The notes under the pieces were generated by a model that was not told where the DNA came from, made no database searches, and worked only from the letters and a program-made list of their open reading frames with translations. Below, piece by piece: positions 43,680 through 52,678 of a DNA stretch of 64,000 bases; position 1 is the stretch's first letter, and every line of letters begins with the position of its first letter. The stretch lies in contig NZ_VTXD01000009.1 in NCBI RefSeq assembly GCF_013114625.1, positions 53,308-117,307 on the forward strand, read 5' to 3'. Source of the stretch: Vibrio sp. 99-70-13A1 (GTDB lineage Bacteria > Pseudomonadota > Gammaproteobacteria > Enterobacterales > Vibrionaceae). Both the position numbers and the translations under genes were made by a program.

Positions 43680-44783
43680 CTAACTAAGGTGCTCTTTTGC
43701 TAAGTAGTCATGACTTTGCATTTCGATTAAACGTGACTGGCAACGTTTAAATTCAAACTCTAATTGGCCTTGCGTATACAAATCTTCAAGAGCCACTTCG
43801 GCAGAAATTATTAGCTTCACATTACGCTCATAAAACTCATCGACTAATGCAATAAAACGTCTAGCTGCATCATCTGATGTCGCTCCCATCTGTAATACAT
43901 CAGCAAGCAGAACTGAGTGATAGATTCTAGATAGCTCTATATAGTCATTTTGGCTTCTAGCTGATTGGCATAACTGGGCAAAAGTTGCATGTAGAACGCC
44001 TTCACTTGCTTCAAGCACATCCACTTGGCGGTGATTCACTTCAATTTTAGAGAGCTTTTCTTTATCTTCTCCAACTAACTGAGCGTAATACTTTTCCAAG
44101 TTGATATTAGCTTGCTTATCTAAAGGGTAATGATAAATCTCAGCTTGCTCTAATGTTCTTAATCGATAATCAATACCGCTATCTACATTAAGAATGTGAC
44201 AATTCTCTTGGATAAGCTTTATGGCAGGAAGAAAGCGAGCGCGCTGTAACCCATTTCGATACAAATCAGCAGGGGGGATATTTGATGTTGCTACTAGCAC
44301 AACATTTCTTGAGAAAAGTTCTTGGAACAATGTTCCTAAAATCATTGCGTCTGTGATATCTGAAACAAAAAATTCATCGAAACAGATAATGTCTGCTTCT
44401 AGCTTCAATTTATCTGCGACTAAAGGTAATGGATCACTGACATTACCCAACGCCTTCAACTCATCATGCACCCTATACATAAAACGGTGGAAGTGAACTC
44501 TCATTTTTTTTGTGGTTGGTAATTCATCATAAAACGTATCCATTAGATAAGTTTTACCTCTCCCTACCCCTCCCCAGAAATACAAGCCTTTGGGAGGCTG
44601 AGGCAGTTCAAGCTTCTTCCCCATCAGTTTTTGAAAACGAGTCAGCTGCGGTGTAGGTGCATTCAAATAATCTTGAAATTCATGAAACAGTTTATCCAAG
44701 CTTTGAACCGCTTGCTCTTGTGCTGGATCTCTTTGAAAACCATGCTCTTGTATGTCTTGCTCGTATTTTTGAATTGGGTTCAT
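43680..44783 (-). CDS. zapE: Cell division ATPase ZapE (AFG1 family)
   Basis: ZapE is an AFG1-like P-loop ATPase that acts on the FtsZ ring late in division and under low oxygen or heat. From the ATG at 44783 it has 367 residues. A GTG at 44810 is also in frame but gives an extension that the family lacks. The Walker A motif is WGGVGRGKTYLMD near residue 68-80 and the Walker B is IICFDEFFVSDITD. Further family segments are VLVATSNIPPADLYRNGLQR and TFAQLCQSARSQNDYIELSR. It diverges from zapG. Confidence 0.94.
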   Translation of the reverse strand: MNPIQKYEQDIQEHGFQRDPAQEQAVQSLDKLFHEFQDYLNAPTPQLTRFQKLMGKKLELPQPPKGLYFWGGVGRGKTYLMDTFYDELPTTKKMRVHFHRFMYRVHDELKALGNVSDPLPLVADKLKLEADIICFDEFFVSDITDAMILGTLFQELFSRNVVLVATSNIPPADLYRNGLQRARFLPAIKLIQENCHILNVDSGIDYRLRTLEQAEIYHYPLDKQANINLEKYYAQLVGEDKEKLSKIEVNHRQVDVLEASEGVLHATFAQLCQSARSQNDYIELSRIYHSVLLADVLQMGATSDDAARRFIALVDEFYERNVKLIISAEVALEDLYTQGQLEFEFKRCQSRLIEMQSHDYLAKEHLS

Positions 44784-45002
44784 GACGGAGGTTTCCACAA
44801 TAAAAGCCACACTGGCTCACTACTAAACTTAGATAACGCCAGAATAAAAACAGTGTTCACAGCAATATAAATCGACGCTAACTTGCTAACTAGCGCACAT
44901 GCATTTCTCTTTATACTGCATCATTCTCATAGTACCATGGAGCCGCAATACGTGTAACTACACAGTAACAAACATGTTAAAAAACAATTATAAGGAGCTG
45001 TT

Positions 45003-45446
45003 ATGCCTTGGATGTATGCCGTTGCTGGTTTGCTTGTGGGAGCAATTTTAGGGGTTGTTATTTCTCGTCTCATGACCCCTGAATACAACAAACAGAAAAA
45101 CGTACAAAAAGAATTAGACTCTGCAAAGTTTGCATTAGAACAGCAACGACAAGAGTTAGCTGATCACTTTGCGCAAACTGCAGAAATGCTGGACACCTTA
45201 GGTAAGGACTACACTAAGCTGTACCAACACATGGAAAAAACAAGTGCTGAACTTCTTCCAAATTTACCAGAGCAAGATAACCCGTTCGTGAAAACAGCGG
45301 CAGTTCACTCTGACAAAGCTGAGAAGTCGGAAACATCAATTGAGCAACCACCCAAAGATTATGCTCACGGTGCAACCGGTTTGTTTAACGAACCAGAAAA
45401 AGAAATTATCGACGCGCCAGAGCTAGTAACAGCAAAAGCATCATAA
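45003..45446 (+). CDS. zapG: Division/envelope protein ZapG (YhcB, DUF1043)
   Basis: ZapG (YhcB) is a small inner-membrane protein tied to division and envelope growth in E. coli. It has 147 residues. One N-terminal membrane helix (MYAVAGLLVGAILGVVISRL) is followed by a coiled-coil region (KNVQKELDSAKFALEQQRQE). The conserved segment DYTKLYQHMEKTSAELLPNL lies near 75-95, and the tail is acidic and probably disordered. It lies between divergent zapE and downstream degQ, the same order as in E. coli. Confidence 0.92.
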   Translation: MPWMYAVAGLLVGAILGVVISRLMTPEYNKQKNVQKELDSAKFALEQQRQELADHFAQTAEMLDTLGKDYTKLYQHMEKTSAELLPNLPEQDNPFVKTAAVHSDKAEKSETSIEQPPKDYAHGATGLFNEPEKEIIDAPELVTAKAS

Positions 45447-45581
45447 TCTTATTGCACCCAAATCATTTAAGATGAACTTTAGAAAGGTTTTTGAGTCATA
45501 ACTTTCACTCAGGTCTACTGATTAGCATCATTATTTATCTACATATAATGATACGAGACCATAACTAGAGAGGAGTTTATG

Positions 45582-46937
45582 ATGAAAAAACCTTTGCTTG
45601 CTTTATCGATAATGACTTTAAGCTTAAGTTCAATCATCACCCCCATTCAAGCCACCGCAGCACTGCCACTGAGTGTTAATGGTGAACAACTTCCCAGCCT
45701 TGCGCCTATGCTTGAACAGGTGACCCCTGCAGTAGTGAGCATTGCCGTTGAAGGTAAGCAAGTTCAACGTCAACGTATCCCTGAACAATTTCAATTCTTC
45801 TTTGGTCCTGAACAAACTCAAGAACGCCCCTTTAGAGGGTTAGGCTCTGGCGTCATTGTTGATGCTAAGAAAGGACATATTGTTACGAACTACCATGTAA
45901 TTAACAGTGCCGACAAAATCAAAGTTAAATTACACGATGGGCGAGAATACGATGCTGAGTTGATTGGCGGAGACGAAATGTCTGATGTCGCTCTTCTCAA
46001 ATTAGAAGAAGCAAAGAACCTAACTCAAATAAAATTGGCTGACTCAGATCAACTCCGTGTTGGTGATTTTACTGTTGCTATCGGTAACCCATTTGGATTA
46101 GGTCAAACCGTCACATCGGGTATTGTCTCTGCATTAGGACGAAGTGGTCTAAACCTTGAAAATTTTGAAAACTTCATTCAAACCGATGCAGCAATAAATA
46201 GTGGCAATTCCGGCGGTGCCTTAGTCAATCTAAATGGTGAGCTAATTGGTATTAATACTGCCATTTTAGGTCCAAATGGTGGAAACGTTGGGATTGGTTT
46301 CGCTATCCCATCAAATATGATGAACAACCTCACAGAGCAAATCCTAAACTTCGGAGAAGTGAAACGCGGTATGTTAGGTGTTCAGGGGGGAGAAATCACT
46401 TCTGAATTAGCTGAGGCTCTCGGTTATGAATCCAGTAAAGGTGCTTTCGTAAGCCAAGTTGTGCCAGAAAGTGCAGCAGACAAGGCGGGCTTAAAAGCAG
46501 GCGACATTATTGTCTCTATCAATGGCAAGCATATCGATACTTTCAGTGAATTAAGAGCCAAGGTGGCAACTCTGGGAGCGGGTAAAAAAATCAAACTAGG
46601 GGCTGTTCGAGATGGCGACCAAAAATCATTCGACGTCACCCTTGGTGAATCAACCAATAGCAAAACGAAAGCAGAAAAATTGCATGAAGGTTTAGCGGGC
46701 GCGGAGCTTACGAATACCACTGATAAAGATGCAGTAGTAGGTGTCAAAGTATCTTCGGTAGCAAAAGGTTCTCCTGCTGAAGCTTATCAACTCCTTGAGA
46801 ATGACATCATAATTGGTCTCAATCGACAAAAAGTAGAAAACCTCGCAGAGTTACGAACAATGCTAGAAAAGAAACCGGCTGTTCTCGCTTTAAATATCCA
46901 AAGAGGTGAGCGTACTATCTACCTAGTCGTTAGATAA
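45582..46937 (+). CDS. degQ: Periplasmic serine protease DegQ
   Basis: DegQ is a periplasmic HtrA-family protease and chaperone. It has 451 residues from ATG 45582; an ATG directly in front at 45579 lies too close to AGGAG. The signal peptide ends around PIQATAALP. The catalytic triad is visible as His in TNYHVI (near 107), Asp in SDVALLKL (near 137) and Ser in GNSGGALV (near 210). Two PDZ domains follow (about 255-345 and 365-450). The mature N-terminus LPSLAPMLEQVTPAVVSI and the neighbour degS identify DegQ rather than DegP. Confidence 0.96.
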   Translation: MKKPLLALSIMTLSLSSIITPIQATAALPLSVNGEQLPSLAPMLEQVTPAVVSIAVEGKQVQRQRIPEQFQFFFGPEQTQERPFRGLGSGVIVDAKKGHIVTNYHVINSADKIKVKLHDGREYDAELIGGDEMSDVALLKLEEAKNLTQIKLADSDQLRVGDFTVAIGNPFGLGQTVTSGIVSALGRSGLNLENFENFIQTDAAINSGNSGGALVNLNGELIGINTAILGPNGGNVGIGFAIPSNMMNNLTEQILNFGEVKRGMLGVQGGEITSELAEALGYESSKGAFVSQVVPESAADKAGLKAGDIIVSINGKHIDTFSELRAKVATLGAGKKIKLGAVRDGDQKSFDVTLGESTNSKTKAEKLHEGLAGAELTNTTDKDAVVGVKVSSVAKGSPAEAYQLLENDIIIGLNRQKVENLAELRTMLEKKPAVLALNIQRGERTIYLVVR

Positions 46938-47047
46938 CGTTACTGCTAGGCACCAGTATATTAAATTGTACCAGTGCATAAAATTAAGGGATGGCTGAAA
47001 ATATGGTTAATACCATCGCTATTCAAACCAGAACCCTATGAAAAATA

Positions 47048-47086
47048 GAGTGAACATTCGATAAACTGTTGGATGTTCACTCTTTC
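47048..47086 (+). terminator. Rho-independent terminator after degQ
   Basis: GAGTGAACAT and ATGTTCACTC form a perfect 10-bp stem with a 15-base loop, followed by TTTC. It lies about 110 bases after degQ, so degS is probably expressed separately. Confidence 0.65.
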
Positions 47087-47177
47087 ATTTCGCTGAATCA
47101 AAATGCTATGCTTCACAGGTAAATCATTTTGCCGTCTTAAATCGGTGACTTATACCTTACCTGTTGAAGAGGGAAAC

Positions 47178-48239
47178 ATGCTGTCCTTTCTATTTCGTTC
47201 TATCTCACTAGGGCTAGTGTCTGCGGCGCTTGTACTTTTTGCTTTCCCTAGCCTTCGACCTTCAATTATTCCTCAAGTTATTGAGCAACAGGTTAGTGAC
47301 ATTAGCTCACTACAAGTTTCATTCAACCAAGCGGTAAGACGCGCCTCGCCTGCAGTTGTTAATATTTACAGTCGAAAATACGCTGAAAATGACCGAAATA
47401 AACTCCTCACACAGGGGCTAGGTTCAGGAGTCATCGTAAGTGAAAAAGGGTACATCGTTACTAACTTCCATGTTGTGGCAATGGCAGACCAAATAGTTGT
47501 AGCACTTCAAGATGGGCGTATTGCAGCAGCTCAGCTTGTCGGCTCAGATAAGCGCACTGATATTGCAATTTTACGAGTCGATGGCGATAACCTACCAGTG
47601 ATCCCACTTAACCCAAATTACACAGCCAATGTTGGAGATGTGGTACTTGCAATAGGCAACCCTTACAACCTAGGGCAAACCACAACATTTGGAATTATCT
47701 CAGCGACAGGTCGATCATCAATTAGTGCAGATGGCCACCAAGCCTTCATCCAAACGGATGCCGCGATTAATGAAGGTAATTCAGGCGGAGCTTTAATTAA
47801 TACCCAAGGTGAGTTGGTCGGAATTAATACCGCGTCATACCAGCCAGCAACGGACATAGAAACTTATGGTATTTCATTTGCTATCCCCTACCCATTGGCC
47901 AATAAGATCATGCAAAAAATCATTGCTGATGGTCGAGTGATACGTGGATATATCGGCGTTGATGGGCAAGATATAAACTCAGTCACAGGTCGCCTGCTCG
48001 GCAACAAAAACATTGGCGGTATTATCGTACTTGGTATTGACCCAAATGGACCTGCTGAAAGCGCGGGGTTTGAAGTGCAAGACATCATACTTAGCCTTAA
48101 CAACATCAAAGTAAATGGCCGACAAAGTGTAATGGATATAGTTACAGATCTACGACCAGGTACAGTGATTGATGTAGGTGTGCTTCGTAAAGGTGAAAAC
48201 ATCACGCTTCAAGTAACAATTGCGGAAGATGTACGTTAA
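47178..48239 (+). CDS. degS: Envelope-stress sensor protease DegS
   Basis: DegS is the membrane-anchored HtrA protease that senses misfolded porins and makes the first cut in RseA to activate sigma-E. It has 353 residues from ATG 47178, preceded by AGAGG. One N-terminal membrane anchor (FRSISLGLVSAALVLFAFP) replaces a cleaved signal. The triad lies in TNFHVV, TDIAILRV and GNSGGALI. A single PDZ domain follows (from about residue 255). The frame continues upstream to 47103, but those residues are not family-like. Confidence 0.95.
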   Translation: MLSFLFRSISLGLVSAALVLFAFPSLRPSIIPQVIEQQVSDISSLQVSFNQAVRRASPAVVNIYSRKYAENDRNKLLTQGLGSGVIVSEKGYIVTNFHVVAMADQIVVALQDGRIAAAQLVGSDKRTDIAILRVDGDNLPVIPLNPNYTANVGDVVLAIGNPYNLGQTTTFGIISATGRSSISADGHQAFIQTDAAINEGNSGGALINTQGELVGINTASYQPATDIETYGISFAIPYPLANKIMQKIIADGRVIRGYIGVDGQDINSVTGRLLGNKNIGGIIVLGIDPNGPAESAGFEVQDIILSLNNIKVNGRQSVMDIVTDLRPGTVIDVGVLRKGENITLQVTIAEDVR

Positions 48240-48280
48240 ACCGCTAGATGTAATACCTGCTTTAAACTTCTTATCAATCC

Positions 48281-48312
48281 ACCATGCCGTTCATTTCTTT
48301 TAACGGCATGGT
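48281..48312 (+). repeat. Perfect hairpin after degS
   Basis: ACCATGCCGTT and AACGGCATGGT form an 11-bp perfect stem with a 10-base loop about 40 bases after degS. No T run follows directly. It may protect the mRNA 3' end or pause transcription before the second hairpin just downstream. Confidence 0.55.
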
Positions 48313-48322
48313 GAGATCTCCC

Positions 48323-48351
48323 AGCTATTTTGAATAGCTACTTGTTTTTTC
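48323..48351 (+). terminator. Probable terminator after degS
   Basis: AGCTATT and AATAGCT form an AT-rich 7-bp stem with a 3-base loop, followed a few bases later by TTTTTTCTTT. It is weaker than the other terminators here. Confidence 0.45.
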
Positions 48352-48418
48352 TTTACTTAGCATCCATGTTAGGCAAAGACAAAAATATCTAAACGCACAT
48401 ATCAATAGGTTTGCTGAC

Positions 48419-49150
48419 ATGAGAGTCCCTCGTATTTATCACCCTGAATTCATCCACCAATTAGGCTCACTTTCCTTAGGTGAAGACGCTGCCGGTCACG
48501 TTGGTCGAGTATTACGAATGAAGGAAGGCCAAGAGGTCCTACTATTTGATGGCAGCGGTGCGGAGTTTCCAGCGACCATTTCAGAAGTAACTAAGAAAAA
48601 TGTCACGGTTGAAATTATCGAACGCGTTGAACGTAGCAGTGAATCACCTTTAGATTTGCACTTAGGTCAGGTTATTTCTCGTGGCGATAAAATGGAATTC
48701 ACCATTCAAAAATCTGTAGAATTAGGCGTAAATACCATTACTCCTCTAATTTCAGAACGATGCGGAGTAAAGCTTGACGCTAAACGTTTCGAGAAGAAGC
48801 TAGGCCAGTGGCAAAAAATTGCTATCGCAGCTTGTGAGCAATCAGGGCGTAACACGGTTCCAGTTATCAGACCAATCATGCAGCTTGAAGAATGGTGCGG
48901 TGAACCCAGTGAAGCTCTGAAACTGAACTTGCACCCTAGAGCAAAATACTCCATCAACACACTTCCAGAACCTATCAACAAAGTTCGACTATTGATTGGA
49001 CCAGAAGGTGGGTTGTCCGCTGAAGAAATCAGCATGACAGAACAATATCAATTTGAAGAGACGCTACTCGGCCCTCGTGTATTACGTACCGAAACTGCGG
49101 CTCTAACTGCAATTACTGCCTTACAAGTCCGTTTTGGCGATCTAGGCTAG
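48419..49150 (+). CDS. rsmE: 16S rRNA (uracil(1498)-N3)-methyltransferase
   Basis: RsmE methylates N3 of U1498 in 16S rRNA. It has 243 residues. The N-terminal PUA-like domain begins [10 protein letters not shown] and contains [19 protein letters not shown]. The C-terminal SPOUT (knotted) domain contains [14 protein letters not shown] and [16 protein letters not shown], the SAM-binding knot. It ends 9 bases before gshB and the two form an operon, as in E. coli. Confidence 0.97.
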   Translation: MRVPRIYHPEFIHQLGSLSLGEDAAGHVGRVLRMKEGQEVLLFDGSGAEFPATISEVTKKNVTVEIIERVERSSESPLDLHLGQVISRGDKMEFTIQKSVELGVNTITPLISERCGVKLDAKRFEKKLGQWQKIAIAACEQSGRNTVPVIRPIMQLEEWCGEPSEALKLNLHPRAKYSINTLPEPINKVRLLIGPEGGLSAEEISMTEQYQFEETLLGPRVLRTETAALTAITALQVRFGDLG

Positions 49151-49159
49151 GAGAATAAA

Positions 49160-50110
49160 ATGATCAAACTTGGCATCGTAATGGATCCGATTTCATCCAT
49201 TAATATTAAAAAAGACTCTAGCTTTGCCATGATGCTTGAAGCACAGCGTCGTGGTTATGAGATCCACTACATGGAAATGGATGATCTACACTTAGAGCAA
49301 GGTGTCGCCATTGCAGATACTAAAGTTGTCGAATTAAAAGAAGATCCAAACGGTTGGTATGAATTCAAATCAGAGCAAACTATTGCGCTATCTGATTTAG
49401 ATGCAGTACTGATGCGTAAAGATCCTCCTTTCGATACAGAATATATTTACGCAACTTACATTCTTGAGCGTGCAGAAGAAAATGGCGCGCTGATCGTCAA
49501 CAAGCCTCAAAGCTTACGTGATTGTAACGAAAAACTGTTCACGGCTTGGTTCCCAGAACTAACACCAACAACAATCGTAACTCGTAAAGCGGAAAAAATT
49601 AAAGCGTTCCGCGAGCAGCACGGTGATGTGATCCTAAAACCATTAGATGGCATGGGTGGTGCATCAATTTTCCGAGTGAAAGAAGGCGATCCAAACGTAT
49701 CAGTGATCATTGAAACACTGACAAATCACGGTCAAAACTACGCAATGGCGCAAACTTTCGTGCCTGACATCAGTAATGGTGATAAGCGTATTCTGGTTGT
49801 TGATGGCGAACCAATGCCTTACTGCCTAGCTCGTATTCCAGCGAAAGGGGAGACTCGAGGAAACCTTGCAGCAGGTGGTACAGGTGAAGCTCGCCCTCTA
49901 AGTGAAACTGATTGGGCTATCGCTAAAGCGGTTGCACCAGCACTTAAAGAAAAAGGGCTAATTTTTGTTGGTCTTGATGTTATTGGTGACAAACTGACAG
50001 AAATTAACGTTACTAGCCCAACTTGTATTCGTGAAATCGAAGCTGCATTCGATATTTCAGTAACTGGCAAGTTAATGGATGCGATTGAACGTCGAGTTAA
50101 CGAGAAATAG
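49160..50110 (+). CDS. gshB: Glutathione synthetase
   Basis: GshB joins gamma-glutamylcysteine and glycine, the second step of glutathione synthesis. It has 316 residues and an ATP-grasp fold. The N-terminus LGIVMDPISSINIKKDSSFA is diagnostic. The glycine-rich ATP loop is LKPLDGMGGASIFRV near 157-171, and the metal and substrate region is ITEINVTSP-like (LTEINVTSPTCIREIE). A strong ribosome binding site AGGAG precedes the start. The gene sits between rsmE and yqgE, as in enteric bacteria. Confidence 0.98.
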   Translation: MIKLGIVMDPISSINIKKDSSFAMMLEAQRRGYEIHYMEMDDLHLEQGVAIADTKVVELKEDPNGWYEFKSEQTIALSDLDAVLMRKDPPFDTEYIYATYILERAEENGALIVNKPQSLRDCNEKLFTAWFPELTPTTIVTRKAEKIKAFREQHGDVILKPLDGMGGASIFRVKEGDPNVSVIIETLTNHGQNYAMAQTFVPDISNGDKRILVVDGEPMPYCLARIPAKGETRGNLAAGGTGEARPLSETDWAIAKAVAPALKEKGLIFVGLDVIGDKLTEINVTSPTCIREIEAAFDISVTGKLMDAIERRVNEK

Positions 50111-50209
50111 TAATACCGAAGTCTCAATGATTTCGATAGTCTCTAGCAAAACCTATACTATTAGAGCGACAGTTTTGTCGCTCATTTTCCCTTAGTGGCA
50201 GGAGATATT

Positions 50210-50773
50210 ATGAATTTGACGAACCATTTTCTCGTAGCAATGCCCGGAATGAAAGATCCCTACTTTCAGCACTCAGTTATCTATTTGTGTGAGCATAATG
50301 ATGAAGGTGCTATGGGGTTAATGATCAATGCTCCCATTGATGTCACTGTAGGGTCAATGCTAAAGCAAGTTGAAGTAGAACCTATCCAACCTCAGCATAA
50401 ACAAGCCAGCTTAGCGCAACCTGTATTGAATGGTGGTCCTGTTGCTGAAGATAGAGGCTTTATTCTTCATCAACCTAAAGATACTTACCAATCAAGTATC
50501 AATATGACTGATCATATCTCGGTGACCACCTCCAAAGATATTCTTTCAGTGCTTGGCACCGATGCAGAACCTCAAAATTACCTTATCGCTCTCGGTTATT
50601 CTGGGTGGGATCCTGGTCAACTAGAGATAGAGCTCACCGAAAATTCTTGGCTTACCATCGAAGCCGATCCCAAAGTCATTTTCGATACACCAATATCTGA
50701 ACGCTGGAAAGTAGCGGTGCAAATGCTAGGAATCAATGTATCTCAATTGTCTTCTGACGCAGGTCACGCATAA
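50210..50773 (+). CDS. yqgE: UPF0301 family protein YqgE
   Basis: YqgE is a conserved cytoplasmic protein of unknown function (DUF179/UPF0301). It has 187 residues from ATG 50210, where AGGAG lies 6 bases upstream. GTG 50195 in frame is less likely. The family start [20 protein letters not shown] and the segments [26 protein letters not shown] and [16 protein letters not shown] are all present. It is conserved next to ruvX in many bacteria, which hints at a shared role, but no biochemical activity is established. A five-copy 7-bp tandem repeat starts a few bases after the stop. Confidence 0.93.
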   Translation: MNLTNHFLVAMPGMKDPYFQHSVIYLCEHNDEGAMGLMINAPIDVTVGSMLKQVEVEPIQPQHKQASLAQPVLNGGPVAEDRGFILHQPKDTYQSSINMTDHISVTTSKDILSVLGTDAEPQNYLIALGYSGWDPGQLEIELTENSWLTIEADPKVIFDTPISERWKVAVQMLGINVSQLSSDAGHA

Positions 50774-50780
50774 AGAAGAT

Positions 50781-50815
50781 AAGCTCTAAGCTCTAAGCTC
50801 TAAGCTCTAAGCTCT
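50781..50815 (+). repeat. Tandem repeat, 7-bp unit AAGCTCT x 5
   Basis: Five perfect copies of AAGCTCT fill 35 bases between yqgE and ruvX, then the tract decays into AAAGAATAG. A single related unit (TAAGCTCTAAGC) appears at about 55982-55993, after yggT. Perfect copies suggest recent slippage. Confidence 0.95.
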
Positions 50816-50876
50816 AAAGAATAGTCACACATTACGAAAAGCCTTAAGCCTTTTCTTTTAAACATTTGGAAACACC

Positions 50877-51302
50877 ATGTCACGAACAATTATGGCGTTT
50901 GACTACGGTACTAAAAGTATCGGTAGCGCTATCGGTCAAGAAGTTACTGGTACCGCAAGCCCGTTAAAAGCATTCAAAGCGAAAGATGGAATCCCGAACT
51001 GGGATGATATCGAGAAACAGCTCAAAGAGTGGCAGCCCGACTTGGTTGTGGTCGGTTTGCCTACCGATCTTCACGGCAAAGATTTAGAAACGATCACACC
51101 AAGAGCCAAGAAATTTGCTAATCGCCTAAAAGGACGTTTTGGTGTGAATGTTGAACTTCATGATGAAAGATTATCAACCACTGAAGCTAGATCTGATCTA
51201 TTTGAAATGGGTGGATATAAAGCTCTGAGTAAAGGCAATGTAGATAATCAGTCCGCAGTGGTTATATTAGAAAGCTGGTTTGAAGCTCAATGGGGCGAGT
51301 AA
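50877..51302 (+). CDS. ruvX: Holliday-junction resolvase-like RuvX (YqgF)
   Basis: RuvX (YqgF) has an RNase H-like fold and is linked to processing of the 16S rRNA 5' end as well as to Holliday-junction resolution. It has 141 residues. The catalytic aspartates lie in [15 protein letters not shown] near residue 9, in [11 protein letters not shown] and in [13 protein letters not shown] near 125. The family motif [11 protein letters not shown] is present. It follows yqgE after about 100 bases containing the heptamer repeat and is followed by an 8-bp tandem repeat and a terminator. Confidence 0.95.
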   Translation: MSRTIMAFDYGTKSIGSAIGQEVTGTASPLKAFKAKDGIPNWDDIEKQLKEWQPDLVVVGLPTDLHGKDLETITPRAKKFANRLKGRFGVNVELHDERLSTTEARSDLFEMGGYKALSKGNVDNQSAVVILESWFEAQWGE

Positions 51303-51335
51303 TCGAATTAAAAGAGTAAAATTTACTCGCTTACT

Positions 51336-51383
51336 CATTCGATCATTCGATCATTCGATCATTCGATCATTCGATCATTCGAT
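51336..51383 (+). repeat. Tandem repeat, 8-bp unit CATTCGAT x 6 (GATC at each junction)
   Basis: Six perfect copies of CATTCGAT occupy 48 bases between ruvX and the terminator shared with pilU. Each junction makes a GATC Dam methylation site, giving five evenly spaced sites 8 bases apart. No coding sequence is disrupted. Confidence 0.97.
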
Positions 51384-51394
51384 ACAAACAAATC

Positions 51395-51424
51395 AAAAAG
51401 GGTTGCTATCAAGCAACCCTTTCA
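51395..51424. terminator. Bidirectional terminator between ruvX and pilU
   Basis: AAAGGGTTGCT and AGCAACCCTTT form a perfect 11-bp stem with loop ATCA. A-rich and T-rich flanks allow function for the convergent genes ruvX (+) and pilU (-). Confidence 0.85.
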
Positions 51425-51456
51425 TCTATAAACCAATACCAGCAAGAAGATCGTTC

Positions 51457-52566
51457 TTACTCCATATCGATCTTCACACCTGTAAGTGCACCCGTTCCGT
51501 AGCCACCATCACCGCGTTGAGTTTTGAGCATCAAACGTAGATCATTGGCAGAATCAGCACTATGAAATGCATCTTCTTCACTTATCTTTCCTGAAACGAC
51601 TAACTCATATAATGATTGATCAAAAGTTTGCATGCCGATTTCTTTTGATTTTGCCATCGTCGCCTTCAATTCATGAAGATCACCGCGACGAATCAAATCA
51701 GAGATCCTTGGACTATTGAGCAAGATCTCAAACACACCGTGTCGACCATTACCATTTTTATCCCGGATCAACTGCTGGGCAACCACGCCGCGCAAGTTCA
51801 TTGATAAATCAAAAAGGAATTGCTCTTTTTGCTCTTTAGGCACTAAATGCAAAATACGCTCTAACGCTTGGTTAGCATTATTAGCATGCAGCGTTGCCAT
51901 ACAAAGATGGCCAGTTTCCGCAAAAGTCATGGCATATTCCATCGTTTCGCGACTACGAATTTCACCTATAAGAATCATATCAGGCGCTTGGCGCAGTGAG
52001 TTCTTTAACGCAACTTCATAGCTATCAGTGTCTAACCCCACTTCACGCTGAGTGACGATACATTTTTTGTGCTCATGAACAAATTCGATTGGATCTTCAA
52101 CCGTTAGGATATGCCCTGAACGGTTAGAGTTACGGTAGCCTGTCATTGCTGCCATTGAAGTCGATTTACCCGACCCTGTAGCACCTACCACCAGCACTAA
52201 ACCACGCTTAGCGATAGAGAGATCTTGAAGTACATCAGGAAGCTTAAGCTGCTCAAAACTAGGGATATTGGTTTCGATACGTCGAATCACGGCTCCAGGT
52301 AATTCCCTCTGAAAGAAAGCACTCACGCGAAAACGACCTATATCTCTAACAACCGCAAAATTAGATTCACGAGTCCGGCGATACTCAGCACGGCGCTCTT
52401 GATCCATCATGGCATCAAGCAGTTGAGCGACTTGACCTTCACTTAACTTTTGACCTTGAGGACGCAATTCACCATCGACCCTAAAAAGTATAGGTGCATC
52501 AACCGTGATATAAAGATCCGACGCTTTTTGCGAGATCATCCCTTCGAGAATTTGGTTCAATTCCAT
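51457..52566 (-). CDS. pilU: Type IV pilus retraction ATPase PilU
   Basis: PilU is the accessory retraction ATPase of type IV pili and works with PilT. It has 369 residues. The Walker A motif is VGATGSGKSTSMAAM near 129-143, the Walker B region is DMILIGEIRSRETMEYA, and the His box is TGHLCMATLHANNANQ. The C-terminus is longer than in PilT, which is usual for PilU. It lies 112 bases downstream of pilT in the same direction. In vibrios these ATPases drive pilus retraction in DNA uptake and attachment. Confidence 0.95.
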   Translation of the reverse strand: MELNQILEGMISQKASDLYITVDAPILFRVDGELRPQGQKLSEGQVAQLLDAMMDQERRAEYRRTRESNFAVVRDIGRFRVSAFFQRELPGAVIRRIETNIPSFEQLKLPDVLQDLSIAKRGLVLVVGATGSGKSTSMAAMTGYRNSNRSGHILTVEDPIEFVHEHKKCIVTQREVGLDTDSYEVALKNSLRQAPDMILIGEIRSRETMEYAMTFAETGHLCMATLHANNANQALERILHLVPKEQKEQFLFDLSMNLRGVVAQQLIRDKNGNGRHGVFEILLNSPRISDLIRRGDLHELKATMAKSKEIGMQTFDQSLYELVVSGKISEEDAFHSADSANDLRLMLKTQRGDGGYGTGALTGVKIDME

Positions 52567-52678
52567 TTTAATTTAGCCTTAATGCGCATTTTTAACCAAG
52601 AAAGCTTTAATCAAAAAAGCTTTAAGCAATATTTTTAACTGACGATACTGTTAACTGCCAATATTTATAACCAACGAA

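Noticed and set aside
51280..51540. An 86-codon plus-strand frame rich in RSFDHSI repeats
   Set aside because: It arises from translating the 8-bp tandem repeat and the terminator. It overlaps the ends of ruvX and pilU and has no ribosome binding site.
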